Shown here piece by piece: positions 18,991 to 28,244 of a stretch of 64,000 bases of DNA. The notes under the pieces are model-generated. The model saw only the letters and a list, made by a program, of their open reading frames with translations, made no database searches and was not told the origin of the DNA. The position numbers and the translations under genes are program-made. The stretch is from an uncultured Spirochaetales bacterium (lineage in GTDB: Bacteria; Spirochaetota; Spirochaetia; JAFGXN01). Location of the stretch: NCBI GenBank assembly GCA_949289575.1, contig CASEOG010000002.1, forward strand, positions 1 to 64,000, in the 5' to 3' direction. Within the stretch, counting starts at the first letter, position 1. The number at the start of each line of letters is the position of its first letter.

Positions 18991-20581
18991 ACAGTTTTCT
19001 GTTGGCCTGATACAGTTTCTTGAAAATCGCATAATTCTTTTCGTATGCGGTTTTGTTGGCATTGTTCGGCGTGAAGATTTTGTAAATCGGAATATATTCT
19101 TTAATGTTCGAGAAATCCTTGATGATGCCGAGTCCGAGAGCCGAAATCACAGCCGCGCCGACCGCACCGGCATTCTGAGGCGCTTCCGGCACTTCGATAA
19201 TTTTTCCGGTAATATCGGCAATCATCTGACAGGTCAAATCCGCAAGCGCACCGCCTCCGACAAAGCGGATAACGGGACTGGTCTTGACTGTTTTTTCCAT
19301 TGCTTCCATCATCCAGCGTAAATGAAAGGCGTTGCCTTCCATAATAGCGCGCAGCAGAGCCCGTTTCCCGGTGTCGAGACTGATGTTAAAGAAAAGTCCG
19401 CGGGCATTCGGGTCTTCGAACGGGCATCTGTTGCCGTGCAGCCACGGGGTAAAGATAACGCCGTCGCATCCCGGGTCGATGACTTCGGCAACATCGGCCA
19501 GATAATCGTAGAGACTGCGGTACTGGGCTTCGGTGTCGTCCGTAATTTTTTTCTTGTCGAGATAAATATCGATTTCGTCGAGCGCCAGGTGGTTTTTGGC
19601 CCATTCGATACATTTCCCGGCTGTTTCCTGTTCCGCAAAGAAGTTATAGTATCCGGGGCGGGCCGCAATCACCGAGGCAATCATGTTGGAAATATCCAGT
19701 TTCGGTTTTTTGATGGCGGTGGAAATCCAGCCGCTGGTACCGATGTAGATATGCGTATCGCCTTCGTTGACGGCGCCCGCACCGACGCCGAGAAGGGTCG
19801 CGTCGCCGCCGCTGGCAAAGACAGCGGTACCGGGTGAAAGCCCCAAATCGGCTGCGGCTTTTTCGGTCAGGCCGCCGACAAGATCGGTTGCCGCAACGAC
19901 ATCGGGCATGTGCCGGATATCGACGCCGTAAAGACGGCACAATTTTTCGCTCCAGCATTTTTTTCCTTTTCTCAAGTCATAAAGGAAGGTTCCGAATGCG
20001 GAGTCTTCGGTCATCACGGCGCGTCCCGTACATCTCATAATGAGATATTCCTTGACATCGAGCCATTTGTAGATTTTTTTGAAAATTTCCGGTTCGTTAT
20101 CCTGAACCCATTTGTAACGCCAAATCGGGTCTTTAACACTGGCCGGAGCCGCCGCCGTCAGCCGCAGGCTGTTGAGCATTTTTATCAGACCGAGACCTTC
20201 GATATTAATGAGACCTTTCCCGTATTTTTCTTTCTGAGCCGCACCCCGCGTGTCCATGTAGCTCATCGGATTTCGCAGTGCGTTGCCGTTTTCGTCGACC
20301 AGAACCAGTCCCTGCATTTGCGAGCAGAAACCGATAGCCTTGATATCATCCGGGTCGATTTTTGTTTTTTTGAGAACCGCTTTTGTCGATTCGCGCATGG
20401 CCGACCACCATTCGTCGGCCGACTGTTCCACGCCGCCGTTGTCGCTGACATAAAGTTTGTATTCGGCCAGCGTTCCGGCAACCAGTTTGATTTTATCGGA
20501 GACTTCGAAAATACAGGTTTTGTTTCCCGTCGATCCGATATCGTAAGAAATAACGTAGACTCCTTTTTTTTCCTGACTCAT
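18971..20581 (-). CDS. xylB: FGGY-family carbohydrate kinase, xylulokinase-like (536 aa)
   Basis: FGGY kinase phosphorylating a sugar or polyol in the cytoplasm. The N-terminal phosphate-1 loop reads YDIGSTGNKT; the catalytic Asp region and sugar-binding Gln (F-C-S-Q-M-Q-G) are followed by the hinge and the C-terminal ATPase half with G-T-S-G-W and a G-G-G-A-L-A-D loop near residue 445. The PWLHGNRCP stretch is typical of the xylulokinase-like branch. Length is slightly above the usual 490-510 residues. A good ribosome site (AAAGGTGGG) precedes the ATG, and a -10 box (TATAAT on the minus strand at 20614-20619) lies upstream. Substrate is not provable from sequence: D-xylulose or a related ketose or polyol are both possible. 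It lies downstream of, and on the same strand as, nifJ, which has its own terminator. Confidence 0.85.
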   Translation of the reverse strand: MSQEKKGVYVISYDIGSTGNKTCIFEVSDKIKLVAGTLAEYKLYVSDNGGVEQSADEWWSAMRESTKAVLKKTKIDPDDIKAIGFCSQMQGLVLVDENGNALRNPMSYMDTRGAAQKEKYGKGLINIEGLGLIKMLNSLRLTAAAPASVKDPIWRYKWVQDNEPEIFKKIYKWLDVKEYLIMRCTGRAVMTEDSAFGTFLYDLRKGKKCWSEKLCRLYGVDIRHMPDVVAATDLVGGLTEKAAADLGLSPGTAVFASGGDATLLGVGAGAVNEGDTHIYIGTSGWISTAIKKPKLDISNMIASVIAARPGYYNFFAEQETAGKCIEWAKNHLALDEIDIYLDKKKITDDTEAQYRSLYDYLADVAEVIDPGCDGVIFTPWLHGNRCPFEDPNARGLFFNISLDTGKRALLRAIMEGNAFHLRWMMEAMEKTVKTSPVIRFVGGGALADLTCQMIADITGKIIEVPEAPQNAGAVGAAVISALGLGIIKDFSNIKEYIPIYKIFTPNNANKTAYEKNYAIFKKLYQANRKLFKEMNA

Positions 20582-20669
20582 GGGGCACCCACCTTTCGTG
20601 AATATTTTGCGACATTATACTGTTTATTCTCTTCAATGATACTCCGACTTGAAAAGATTTGCAATTCTT

Positions 20670-20705
20670 TTTTTAAAAAAAGGCTCTCCGGAAGGAGAGC
20701 CTCAT
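20670..20705 (-). terminator. Terminator of nifJ
   Basis: On the minus strand GGCTCTCC, a four-base loop and GGAGAGCC (20682-20701) are followed by seven T. It is 20 bp past the nifJ stop codon and upstream of the kinase promoter. Confidence 0.9.
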
Positions 20706-20722
20706 TTTTGGCTGATTGCCGA

Positions 20723-23700
20723 TCAGAGAATCGCGCCGAGTGCTTTGTAGAATTCGAAACGGGCTTTCGCATCGGTTTCGGCTTCTTTGTAAAGTTCTTC
20801 GGCGTCCGACGGTGCGGCTTTCATCAGTGATGTATAGCGTGTTTCCGTGCGGATGAAATCCTGATAGCTTCCGGTCGGTTCTTTCGATTCGAAAACATAT
20901 TTCTGTCCTTCCGGAGCGGCCGGGTTGTAGCGGAACAGCGGCCAGTATCCGCATTCGACAGCCAGTTTTTCGCGTGTCTGTGCTTTCGACATATCGATAC
21001 CGTGGTTGATACAGGGCGCGTAAGCGAAGATGATCGACGGTCCGTCCCAGGCTTCGGCTTCCTGGAACGCTTTCTGAGCCTGAGCCCGGTTGGCACCCAA
21101 GGCAATGGAAGCAACGTAAACGTGACCGTATGTCATACACATAAACGGCATCTTCTTTTTTCCCAGTCTCATACCGGAAGAGGCGAATTTGGCAACCGCC
21201 GCAATCGGAGTCGACTTGGAAGCCTGTCCTCCCGTGTTGGAGTAAACTTCGGTATCGAGAACGAGGATGTTGACGTTTTTGTCTTTGGCCACAACGTGGT
21301 CGACACCGCCGTATCCGATATCGTAGGCCCATCCGTCACCGCCGAAAATCCAGACCGATTTGTCGACAAAGTAGTCTTTCAGTTCGTCCAGTTTTTCGAG
21401 TGCCGTTTTTTTCGCCGCATCCGTTTCCGCTGCCAGAGCTGCCGGCAGAACCGCCGCCACTTTTTTCTGAGCGGTGATGGCTTCTTCCGACTTGTCGTTA
21501 AACAACGCCATGGAAGCTTCCAGTGCCGCTTTCAGATCGGCTGTTGTCCCGTTTTCGAGAACCGTTTTAACGGTATCCGACAACAGTTTGCGGTTGGCGT
21601 TGACGGCCATGCGCATACCGAAGCCGTATTCCGCGTTGTCTTCGAACAGCGAGTTACCCCACGCGGGACCGCGACCGTCGGGACGTTTGCAGTACGGAAT
21701 GGTCGGGAAGGTTCCGCCGTAAATGGAAGAACATCCGGTCGCGTTGGCGACAATCATTCTTTCACCGAACAGCTGGGTAACCAGTTTGACGTACGGTGTT
21801 TCACCGCAGCCGGCACAGGCACCGGAGAACTCGAACAGCGGCTGTTTGAACTGAACTTCTTTTACGCTGTTGGCGGGAGCGCCTTCGGTAACGTTTTCGG
21901 GCAGAGAAGTGAAGAACTCTTCGTTGGCAACTTCGCCTTTTTTCTGAGCTTCTTCGAGAGAGACCATTTTCAGAGCTTTGTCTTTTGCCGGACAGACGTC
22001 GACACAGACGCCGCATCCCTGACAGTCGCGTGTGTAAACCTGAATTTTGTACTGCAGCTCGCGGCTGTTTTTCGTATTGGATTTCAGGGTAACGAATGTC
22101 GAAGGCGCATTCTTGAGGTCGGCCGGATCGATCTGTTTCGGACGAATGGCCGCATGCGGACAGGCCTGCGAACACTGGTTACACTGAATACATTTTGCGG
22201 AATCCCATTCGGGAACGTGCGGTGCGACACCCCGTTTTTCGAGTTTCGCCGTAGCGGTCGGCAGAATACCGTCGAACGACATGTGGGAAACCGGAATATC
22301 GTCGCCTTTGAGGTGCATGCTCTTTTCGATGATGTTTTTCGCAAAATCGTCGGCATTTTCCGGAATCAGGCGGGCCGGTTTATAGCTTTCTTTGATGTCG
22401 GCAACGGAAGCGGGAACTTTGACCTCTTCGACGGCGTTGAAACCGGCGTCGATGGCAGCCCAGTTCATGGAAACCACTTTTTCGCCTTTCTTGCTGAATT
22501 TTTTCTCGGCAGCTTTTTTCATGTAATTCAAAGCATCTTCGGCCGGAATAATATTCGACAGCTTGAAGAAAGCGGCCTGCATAACGGTGCTGATCCGTTT
22601 GCCCAGTCCGACGCTTTCGGCAATCTTCAAAGCGTTGATGTTGTACACCTTAATGTTGTTGTTGATGATGTATTCCTGCATACCGCGTGTGAAGTGGGAG
22701 AAGACCTCTTCGGTCGGCCATTCGCTGTTCAACAGGAATGTTCCGCCTTTCTTGAGAACTTCGGCCATGTCGTAGCGTCCGATGTAAGCGGAAACGTGGC
22801 AGGCAACAAAGTCGGCGGCGGTAATCAGCCACGGCATGTTGACCGAGCTTTTTCCGAAGCGCAGGTGCGAAGTCGTAATACCGCCCGATTTTTTCGAGTC
22901 GTAAACGAAATAGGCCTGGGCATTCATGTCGGTGTTGTTACCGATAATTTTGATGCTGTCTTTGTTGGCGCCGACGGTACCGTCCGATCCGAGACCCCAG
23001 AACATACAGCTGGTGACATCGTCCGGAGCAACGTCGATTTTGTCTTTGATTTCCAGCGAGCGGAATGTCACATCGTCGTTGATACCGACCGTGAATCCGT
23101 GGAAGCATTTTCCGTCCAGGTGCTCGAAAATGGCTTTAACGTGGGACGGTTCGAATTCTTTCGAGCTCAAACCGTAGCGGCCGCCGATAACCTTAATGTC
23201 GGTGTCGGCCAACGCAGCCTGAACGTCGAGGAAGAGCGGTTCGCCGAGAGAACCGGGCTCTTTGGTTCTGTCGAGGACAGCCACTTTCTTGACGGTTGCC
23301 GGCAAGGCTTTTTTCAGCGCATCCATGCTGAACGGGCGGAAGAGACGGACTTTAACGGCACCGACTTTTTCGCCTTTGGCGACCAGATAGTTGACCGTCA
23401 GGTCGATTGTATCGCAGGCACTGCCCATGGCGACAATCACTTTATCGGCATCTTTGGCACCGACATAGTCGAACAGGTGGTACTGACGGCCGGTGATGGC
23501 GGCGACTTTATCCATGTATTCCTGAACGATAGCCGGAACTTCGTCGTACATTTTATTGGTTGTTTCGCGGCCCTGGAAATAGACGTCACCGTTTTGGGCG
23601 GAAACACGCAGGGTGGGCGATTCCGGTTTCAGAGCGCGCTCTTTAAAGCGGCGGATATATTTCGGTTCGACCAGAGATTTCATATCTTCGTAAGAAATCT

Positions 23701-24259
23701 CTTCGACTTTCTGAATTTCGTGAGAAGTTCTGAATCCGTCGAAGAAGCTCAGGAACGGAACCTGGCTTTTCAGTGTCGACAGGTGAGCGACAAGAGCCAT
23801 ATCCATTGTTTCCTGAATGCCGGCGGCAGCTGTCATCGCAAAACCGGTTGCACGGCAAGCCATGACGTCGGCATGGTCGCCGAAAATCGACAGCGACTGT
23901 GCGGCCAGAGAACGGGCGGAAACGTGAAAAACTGTCGGGAGCATTTCACCGGCAATTTTGTACATATTGGGGATCATCAGCAGCAATCCCTGGGATGCGG
24001 TGAATGTTGTTGTCAGCGCACCGGCCGTCAGCGAACCGTGAACGGCACCGGCGGCACCGGCTTCCGACTGCATCTCCGCAATATCAACCACTTCGCCGAA
24101 CATGTTCTTGCGTCCGGCCGTTGCCCATTCGTCGGAATACTCGCCCATCGGAGAGGACGGAGTAATCGGATAAATGGCAGCCACTTCACTGAATGCGTAG
24201 GCAACATGCGCCGCAGCGGTATTGCCGTCAATCGTGACCATTTTCTTTTCTTTAGCCAT
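20723..24259 (-). CDS. nifJ: Pyruvate:ferredoxin (flavodoxin) oxidoreductase
   Basis: Single-chain PFOR (1178 aa, normal length) that oxidises pyruvate and CoA to acetyl-CoA and CO2, reducing ferredoxin or flavodoxin; the central step of anaerobic pyruvate use. Order of domains: N-terminal pyrimidine-binding TPP domain beginning with IDGNTAAAHVAYAFSEV and YPITPSSPMGE; CoA-binding and gamma-like region; two [4Fe-4S] ferredoxin motifs near residues 688 (CIQCNQCSQACP) and 746 (CQGCGVCVDVCP); then the pyrophosphate-binding TPP domain with CAGCGETP (about 810) and GGDGWAYDIGYGG (about 975). The third cluster Cys are in this last domain. AGAGGAAG precedes the ATG. A strong promoter lies 55-84 bp upstream. 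It is a one-gene unit and indicates an anaerobe. Confidence 0.97.
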   Translation of the reverse strand: MAKEKKMVTIDGNTAAAHVAYAFSEVAAIYPITPSSPMGEYSDEWATAGRKNMFGEVVDIAEMQSEAGAAGAVHGSLTAGALTTTFTASQGLLLMIPNMYKIAGEMLPTVFHVSARSLAAQSLSIFGDHADVMACRATGFAMTAAAGIQETMDMALVAHLSTLKSQVPFLSFFDGFRTSHEIQKVEEISYEDMKSLVEPKYIRRFKERALKPESPTLRVSAQNGDVYFQGRETTNKMYDEVPAIVQEYMDKVAAITGRQYHLFDYVGAKDADKVIVAMGSACDTIDLTVNYLVAKGEKVGAVKVRLFRPFSMDALKKALPATVKKVAVLDRTKEPGSLGEPLFLDVQAALADTDIKVIGGRYGLSSKEFEPSHVKAIFEHLDGKCFHGFTVGINDDVTFRSLEIKDKIDVAPDDVTSCMFWGLGSDGTVGANKDSIKIIGNNTDMNAQAYFVYDSKKSGGITTSHLRFGKSSVNMPWLITAADFVACHVSAYIGRYDMAEVLKKGGTFLLNSEWPTEEVFSHFTRGMQEYIINNNIKVYNINALKIAESVGLGKRISTVMQAAFFKLSNIIPAEDALNYMKKAAEKKFSKKGEKVVSMNWAAIDAGFNAVEEVKVPASVADIKESYKPARLIPENADDFAKNIIEKSMHLKGDDIPVSHMSFDGILPTATAKLEKRGVAPHVPEWDSAKCIQCNQCSQACPHAAIRPKQIDPADLKNAPSTFVTLKSNTKNSRELQYKIQVYTRDCQGCGVCVDVCPAKDKALKMVSLEEAQKKGEVANEEFFTSLPENVTEGAPANSVKEVQFKQPLFEFSGACAGCGETPYVKLVTQLFGERMIVANATGCSSIYGGTFPTIPYCKRPDGRGPAWGNSLFEDNAEYGFGMRMAVNANRKLLSDTVKTVLENGTTADLKAALEASMALFNDKSEEAITAQKKVAAVLPAALAAETDAAKKTALEKLDELKDYFVDKSVWIFGGDGWAYDIGYGGVDHVVAKDKNVNILVLDTEVYSNTGGQASKSTPIAAVAKFASSGMRLGKKKMPFMCMTYGHVYVASIALGANRAQAQKAFQEAEAWDGPSIIFAYAPCINHGIDMSKAQTREKLAVECGYWPLFRYNPAAPEGQKYVFESKEPTGSYQDFIRTETRYTSLMKAAPSDAEELYKEAETDAKARFEFYKALGAIL

Positions 24260-24314
24260 AGTCTTCCTCTTTATTTTAAAATTCCAAAAATCAGAATTTT
24301 AGTGTGATAGTTTG

Positions 24315-24343
24315 ATTTTATTCCATTTTTGGTATTTTTTCAA
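24315..24343 (-). promoter_or_regulatory. Promoter of nifJ
   Basis: On the minus strand TTGAAA (24338-24343), a 17-nt spacer and TAAAAT (24315-24320). Transcription would start near 24308, leaving a leader of about 50 nt before the nifJ ATG. Confidence 0.65.
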
Positions 24344-24439
24344 GATAATATTATGTACGACCGTAAAAAATCGGAACGGCATCGGAAATAATTTACAAAA
24401 TAATTGATTTGTTATAAACTGAAAAAACAGGAGAAAATT

Positions 24440-25024
24440 ATGATGAAAAAATTTTTCGGGTTATTGTTTGCGGTTGCGTTGATGTTCGGATGTGCACAGA
24501 AACCGATGACGGTTGTCAGCAGTGCGGTCGGTGAGGACGGGTTTATTGCCGATATGTACGGTTACAATGATAAGGAGCGGTTGGATGAGGCGGGAATGCC
24601 GGTTTATTCGATTCCGTTCGAAATCCGAAACGCACCGGAAGGAACCGTTTCGTTTGCACTGATGATGGAAGATAAAGATGCCTTTCCGGTCAGTCAGGGG
24701 TTTTCCTGGATTCACTGGACGGCGGCCAATATTAAGGATACGGTTATACCGGCCGGAGCCGGCAGTCGGGATGCCGATTTTGTGCAGGGTGTGAACAGCT
24801 GGTGGAGCTCCCCGGGCGGATCACGGCCCGCGGAAGAGGTAAGCTGTTACGGCGGTCCGGCTCCTTACGACGGAAAAGTTCATACTTACGAACTGCATGT
24901 ATATGCGCTTGACTGCGAGCTGCCGCTGGAAAACGGTTTTCTGATGAATGAGCTGTTTCATGCCATGGAAGGCCATGTTCTGGCATCGTATACTCTGAAA
25001 GCGAAATATCAGCTGAACCGGTAA
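24440..25024 (+). CDS. PEBP/YbhB-family lipoprotein (194 aa)
   Basis: Member of the phosphatidylethanolamine-binding/Raf-kinase-inhibitor-like family, here anchored as a lipoprotein: lipobox MFGC with Cys18. The start is taken at the ATG at 24440, six bases after AGGAG; the in-frame ATG at 24404 has no ribosome site. Family signatures are visible: M-M-E-D-K-D-A-F then W-I-H-W-T-A-A-N-I, and Y-G-G-P-A-P-Y-D-G-K-V-H-T-Y-E-L, which line the small anion/ligand pocket. The bacterial proteins are of unknown physiological role. It forms a single-gene unit ending in a clear hairpin terminator. Confidence 0.9.
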   Translation: MMKKFFGLLFAVALMFGCAQKPMTVVSSAVGEDGFIADMYGYNDKERLDEAGMPVYSIPFEIRNAPEGTVSFALMMEDKDAFPVSQGFSWIHWTAANIKDTVIPAGAGSRDADFVQGVNSWWSSPGGSRPAEEVSCYGGPAPYDGKVHTYELHVYALDCELPLENGFLMNELFHAMEGHVLASYTLKAKYQLNR

Positions 25025-25041
25025 TCCGGGCGGTCCGAAAA

Positions 25042-25080
25042 AATTCAACGGCAGGTGGCTGCCGTTGAATTTAATTTTTC
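25042..25080 (+). terminator. Terminator after the PEBP lipoprotein gene
   Basis: AATTCAACGGCAG / CTGCCGTTGAATT form a 13-bp stem with a GTGG loop (25042-25071), followed by TAATTTTTC. The A-rich left flank means it could also work in reverse. Confidence 0.88.
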
Positions 25081-25119
25081 GTTTTATCGGAAAAATCAAT
25101 TTCATTTTGAAAATTTCGG

Positions 25120-25128
25120 TGATACAAT
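25120..25128 (+). promoter_or_regulatory. Extended -10 promoter of the MFS/NUDIX operon
   Basis: TGATACAAT gives a TG-n extended -10 element (TACAAT at 25123-25128) without a good -35 box at the usual distance. The leader carries AAAGGA shortly before the ATG at 25159. Confidence 0.45.
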
Positions 25129-25158
25129 TAATCCAGAAATCAACTGAAAGGATGGTTT

Positions 25159-26400
25159 ATGAAACGATTTACTTTCGGGTGGGGAATTGTCATCACCTGC
25201 TTTATGCTGGCCTTTGTTAACGGAGTTTTCAATCTACAGGTTGCGAATTTTCTGATTAATCCGGTTCAGCAGGAAATGGTTTGGCCGCGTTCCTCGGTTC
25301 TTTTGCTTCTTCTTTTGCAAAACGTTATTTATATTGCGGCGACCCTCGGGTTCGGTTTTCTGATTGACAAAATCGGAGCCCGGCCGATTGTGACTATTTC
25401 ATCATTTTGTCTCTGGATTTCCTTTATGATTTTATCCAAAATTCAGAGTTATGCGCCGTTTCTGATCTATTTTTCGGGATTTGCGGGAATCGGTGCGGCC
25501 GGAATCGGCAATGCGGTCATATATACCGTTATCGGAAAATGGTTTCGGGCAAAACGCGGTATGATTCTGGCTTTTTCGCTTCTCGGCTCTTCGTTCAGTG
25601 TGGCTGCGCTGCAGCCGGTGATTCAGGCCGCGGCGGATAGCGGTGCCGGCTGGCGGTCGTACTGGTGGGGCTTTTCGTTTCTTCCTTTAATATGTCTGCT
25701 GCCGCTGGCCGTTTTCTTTTTGAGACGGGAACCGGCCGATTCGGGATACACGCCGTTTTTTTCGGAGCATCGCTTTTTGTGCGATGAGGAAAATAAGGAT
25801 CCCGTGCAATCGTATACACTGAAGCAGGCGGCGGGAGACCGGTCGTTTTGGCTTATTCTTGTTTCGTGGCTTTTGTCTCTTCAGGGAGGGAAACTGATTC
25901 ACACGGTTATTTTTCCTTATGCGACCGAAAAAGGTATTTCCGTTTGGGCACATCCGCTCTTTCTGTCACTTGTTTTTGTCTGTTTTCCGATCGGGATTCT
26001 TCTTTTCGGAATCCTTTCCGACTTCGTCTCGGCCCGTGTATTGGCCTCTCTTTTATGTGCCGGACAGGCGTTGAGTCTGGTTCTGTTCATGCTGTTCGGT
26101 AACCGGTTGCTGTTTTTTGTTTTACCGGGTATTGCGGGCGGGCTGACGGCAGGCGGCCTTTTTGCCGTTATGCCGCTTCTGGTGATGAAATATTTCGGTC
26201 CGGCGCATCTCGGGAAAATAGCCGGAATGACGACGGCTGTCTGCGGATTCTCCGATTTGGGCACGGTCATATATATGAGGTCTTTTCATGAATCGATGGA
26301 TTCTTATACCGGGGTTGCGGCGGTTGCCGTTTTGTTTGCAGCGGCCGCTGCCGTGACGGTTTTTTTTGCCGGACGTCCGAACCGGAGGCGGCTTTCATGA
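25159..26400 (+). CDS. MFS transporter, oxalate/formate- or monocarboxylate-type (413 aa)
   Basis: Twelve hydrophobic segments in two groups of six, separated by a charged central loop (about residues 190-215), as in major facilitator proteins. The loop between helices 2 and 3 carries G-F-L-I-D-K-I-G-A-R-P, the MFS motif A. The N-terminal F-G-W-G-I and the W-P-R-S-S region resemble the OFA/monocarboxylate branch, so an organic acid is a reasonable substrate guess, but the sequence does not prove it. The stop overlaps the start of the NUDIX gene by 4 bp, so the two are translationally coupled. Confidence 0.85.
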   Translation: MKRFTFGWGIVITCFMLAFVNGVFNLQVANFLINPVQQEMVWPRSSVLLLLLLQNVIYIAATLGFGFLIDKIGARPIVTISSFCLWISFMILSKIQSYAPFLIYFSGFAGIGAAGIGNAVIYTVIGKWFRAKRGMILAFSLLGSSFSVAALQPVIQAAADSGAGWRSYWWGFSFLPLICLLPLAVFFLRREPADSGYTPFFSEHRFLCDEENKDPVQSYTLKQAAGDRSFWLILVSWLLSLQGGKLIHTVIFPYATEKGISVWAHPLFLSLVFVCFPIGILLFGILSDFVSARVLASLLCAGQALSLVLFMLFGNRLLFFVLPGIAGGLTAGGLFAVMPLLVMKYFGPAHLGKIAGMTTAVCGFSDLGTVIYMRSFHESMDSYTGVAAVAVLFAAAAAVTVFFAGRPNRRRLS

Positions 26401-26969
26401 CCGGTTCTTTGGAATGGGAAGATCTGACCCGAAATAAAAGATACGATGCCCGGATTTTTACGGTAGAAGAGGTTTTCCGCCGTTCGACCGACGGCAAAGA
26501 GGCCGGGTTTACGGTGTTGCGGTCTCCCGATTGGGTGAATATTATTGCTCCGGTTCGATCGGCGGACGGAAAAAGAGCTTTTTTAATGGTTCGCCAGTTC
26601 CGGCACGGCAGCGGGTGCATCACGGCCGAGTTTCCGGCAGGTATGATTAATCCGGGAGAAGAGCCGGCGGCCGCCGCCGCCCGGGAATTCGAAGAAGAAA
26701 CCGGGTATACGGCTTCCTCTTACCGGTTGATCGGAGTCTGCAATCCGAATCCCGCCTTCATGTCGAACCGTGTCTACACGTTTCTTGCGGAAGGAGCGGT
26801 TCCGTCCGGAGAGCAGCATTTGGACGAACACGAAATGATTGATGTGTCGATGATGCCGGAAGAAGATGTCCTGAATAAACTCGGCACGGGAGAATTGGAT
26901 AACGGTATTATGCTGATTGCCGGATTTTTTTACCTCCGATACAGACAAAAAAAAGAGGCCGAATCGTAA
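26397..26969 (+). CDS. NUDIX hydrolase, ADP-ribose pyrophosphatase-like (190 aa)
   Basis: The complete Nudix box G-x5-E-x7-R-E-F-E-E-E-T-G lies at residues 82-104 and supplies the Mg2+-binding glutamates. The beta-rich flanks, including V-R-Q-F-R before the box and G-V-C-N-P-N-P after it, fit the ADP-ribose/NDP-sugar pyrophosphatase group, which cleaves ADP-ribose to AMP and ribose-5-phosphate. It is coupled to the upstream transporter gene. Its last codons and TAA stop form part of the minus-strand terminator hairpin of the neighbouring tRNA gene. Confidence 0.9.
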   Translation: MTGSLEWEDLTRNKRYDARIFTVEEVFRRSTDGKEAGFTVLRSPDWVNIIAPVRSADGKRAFLMVRQFRHGSGCITAEFPAGMINPGEEPAAAAAREFEEETGYTASSYRLIGVCNPNPAFMSNRVYTFLAEGAVPSGEQHLDEHEMIDVSMMPEEDVLNKLGTGELDNGIMLIAGFFYLRYRQKKEAES

Positions 26970-26979
26970 CGATTCGGCC
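26947..26979 (-). terminator. Terminator of tRNA-Cys, embedded in the NUDIX gene end
   Basis: On the minus strand GGCCGAATCG, a three-base loop and CGATTCGGCC (26957-26979) are followed by eight T. The loop is the TAA stop codon of the convergent NUDIX gene read from the other strand. On the plus strand there is no T-run, so it should act only on the tRNA transcript. Confidence 0.85.
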
Positions 26980-26984
26980 CGAAA

Positions 26985-27056
26985 AGGTAGCGACCGGATT
27001 TGAACCGGTGAATAACGGTTTTGCAGACCGTGGCCTTACCACTTGGCGACGCCACC
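26985..27056 (-). tRNA. tRNA-Cys (anticodon GCA)
   Basis: The minus strand folds into a full cloverleaf: acceptor GGTGGCG/CGCTACC with one G-T pair, D arm GCC/GGC, anticodon arm ACGGT/ACCGT around the loop CTGCAAA, T arm ACCGG-TTCAAAT-CCGGT, and T73, the discriminator base typical of tRNA-Cys. The 3' CCA is not encoded (the gene is followed by TTTC), so CCA must be added by a nucleotidyltransferase. Confidence 0.95.
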
Positions 27057-27071
27057 TTATCGTTATTACAG

Positions 27072-27101
27072 ATTATCAGAAAAGCGGTTGTTTGTCTACA
27101 A
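27072..27101 (-). promoter_or_regulatory. Promoter of tRNA-Cys
   Basis: Minus-strand TTGTAG (27096-27101), 18 nt and GATAAT (27072-27077), ending 15 bp before the first base of the mature tRNA. Confidence 0.55.
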
Positions 27102-27180
27102 ATTTAAAAAAATAAATCACCGAAAACCGATTTATGAAAAGAAAATTTCCATATATTTTATATTTATTTTATATTTGAGG

Positions 27181-27209
27181 TTGCGTTTTTCCGCAGGTTG
27201 GGGTATATT
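27181..27209 (+). promoter_or_regulatory. Promoter of the first HD-GYP gene (leaderless)
   Basis: TTGCGT (27181-27186), 17 nt and TATATT (27204-27209), with only six bases between the -10 box and the ATG at 27216. No Shine-Dalgarno sequence is present. Confidence 0.65.
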
Positions 27210-27215
27210 GACTGT

Positions 27216-28244
27216 ATGCGCAGACTGATTCAGGTAACCGACATATCGGACTTTATCCGCGACAATAAAGCGCTTTGCGATTTGTACAATTCGAAAGGCG
27301 GATTATATGCCGTAAAAGGAACGGTTTTGCCGGCAGCGCGTCAGCGTATCGAGCTTTATGTTCGCTCGGCGGATTATGCTCTCTATTCGAGTGCTCCGGA
27401 AGAGAAAGAGCGTCCCCGTATCGAAACGCCTGTTCAGATCGAGAAACCCGATTTTACGACCGTCATCGAGACATTTGTTCCGCACGAGACGGTTGAATTA
27501 TATCGGAATATCATGAGTGATCTTTCTTCTGTTTTCGAAGAAAATATGCCGGTTCCGCATATTATCGATTTTGCCGAAGATATTATTACGAAAACGTTCA
27601 ACGAAAATAAAATCGATCTTTATTTATGCAACAAAGCGTTCGCTTCTTACAATAAAACAACGGCCCGTCACAGCTTTTCCGTTTATCTTTTGTTTTGCGA
27701 AGTGATGTTTGATTTCCGGAAACAGACGAGGGACTTGCCGTTTTATACGGTCTTTAAACAGAGAGGTCAGAAGATTAACTTTTCGGCCGATCAGATACGG
27801 CGGTACGCGATGGGAGCTCTCCTTCACGATATCGGAAAAATTAAGATTCCCGTCGAGCTTCTCGAAAAACGGGATCGCCTGTCGCCCGAGGAGCTGGATC
27901 TGATGCATGCTCACACCCGTTTCGGAATCGAGATCTTGGACGAGGCAGGAGAATATTCTCCCGAAATTCGCGAGATGGTAGGCAATCATCATCAGGCCTA
28001 TCCCGTTTTTCAGGATATCGAAACATCGCCGCTGGTCGAGATTTTATCGATGATCGATATTTTCGATGCGTGCCGCACCGAACGTCCGTATAAGCATGCT
28101 TATACTTTCAAAGAATGCGAACGGGTCCTGTACGAGAACAAGAGAAAATTCGGCTGGAGTACTTATCTGATGCAGAATGTGGTTGACGGGACACTGCGAA
28201 AATTCGAATCCCATTATCAGATGATGACCAATACACTCGGCTGA
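27216..28244 (+). CDS. HD-GYP-like phosphohydrolase domain protein (342 aa)
   Basis: The C-terminal half (about residues 140-342) is an HD-superfamily domain: R-H-S-F-S-V gives the first metal His, L-L-H-D-I-G-K-I the HD pair near residue 205, then a helix with H-T-R-F-G-I-E-I-L and G-N-H-H near residue 255. True HD-GYP enzymes, which hydrolyse cyclic di-GMP, have HHE-x2-DG-x-GYP; here this reads N-H-H-Q-A-Y-P, so the GYP part is degenerate and activity on c-di-GMP is uncertain. The N-terminal 130 residues are not recognised. The ATG at 27216 is chosen because a -10 box ends six bases before it. A damaged paralogue lies directly downstream. Confidence 0.8.
   Translation: MRRLIQVTDISDFIRDNKALCDLYNSKGGLYAVKGTVLPAARQRIELYVRSADYALYSSAPEEKERPRIETPVQIEKPDFTTVIETFVPHETVELYRNIMSDLSSVFEENMPVPHIIDFAEDIITKTFNENKIDLYLCNKAFASYNKTTARHSFSVYLLFCEVMFDFRKQTRDLPFYTVFKQRGQKINFSADQIRRYAMGALLHDIGKIKIPVELLEKRDRLSPEELDLMHAHTRFGIEILDEAGEYSPEIREMVGNHHQAYPVFQDIETSPLVEILSMIDIFDACRTERPYKHAYTFKECERVLYENKRKFGWSTYLMQNVVDGTLRKFESHYQMMTNTLG

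Noticed and set aside
21002-24307. 1101-codon open frame on the plus strand opposite nifJ
   Set aside because: It is the exact antisense of a highly conserved enzyme gene. Its translation is rich in Arg, Phe and Asn-Gly repeats caused by the codon bias of nifJ and shows no domain. It has no promoter or ribosome site of its own.
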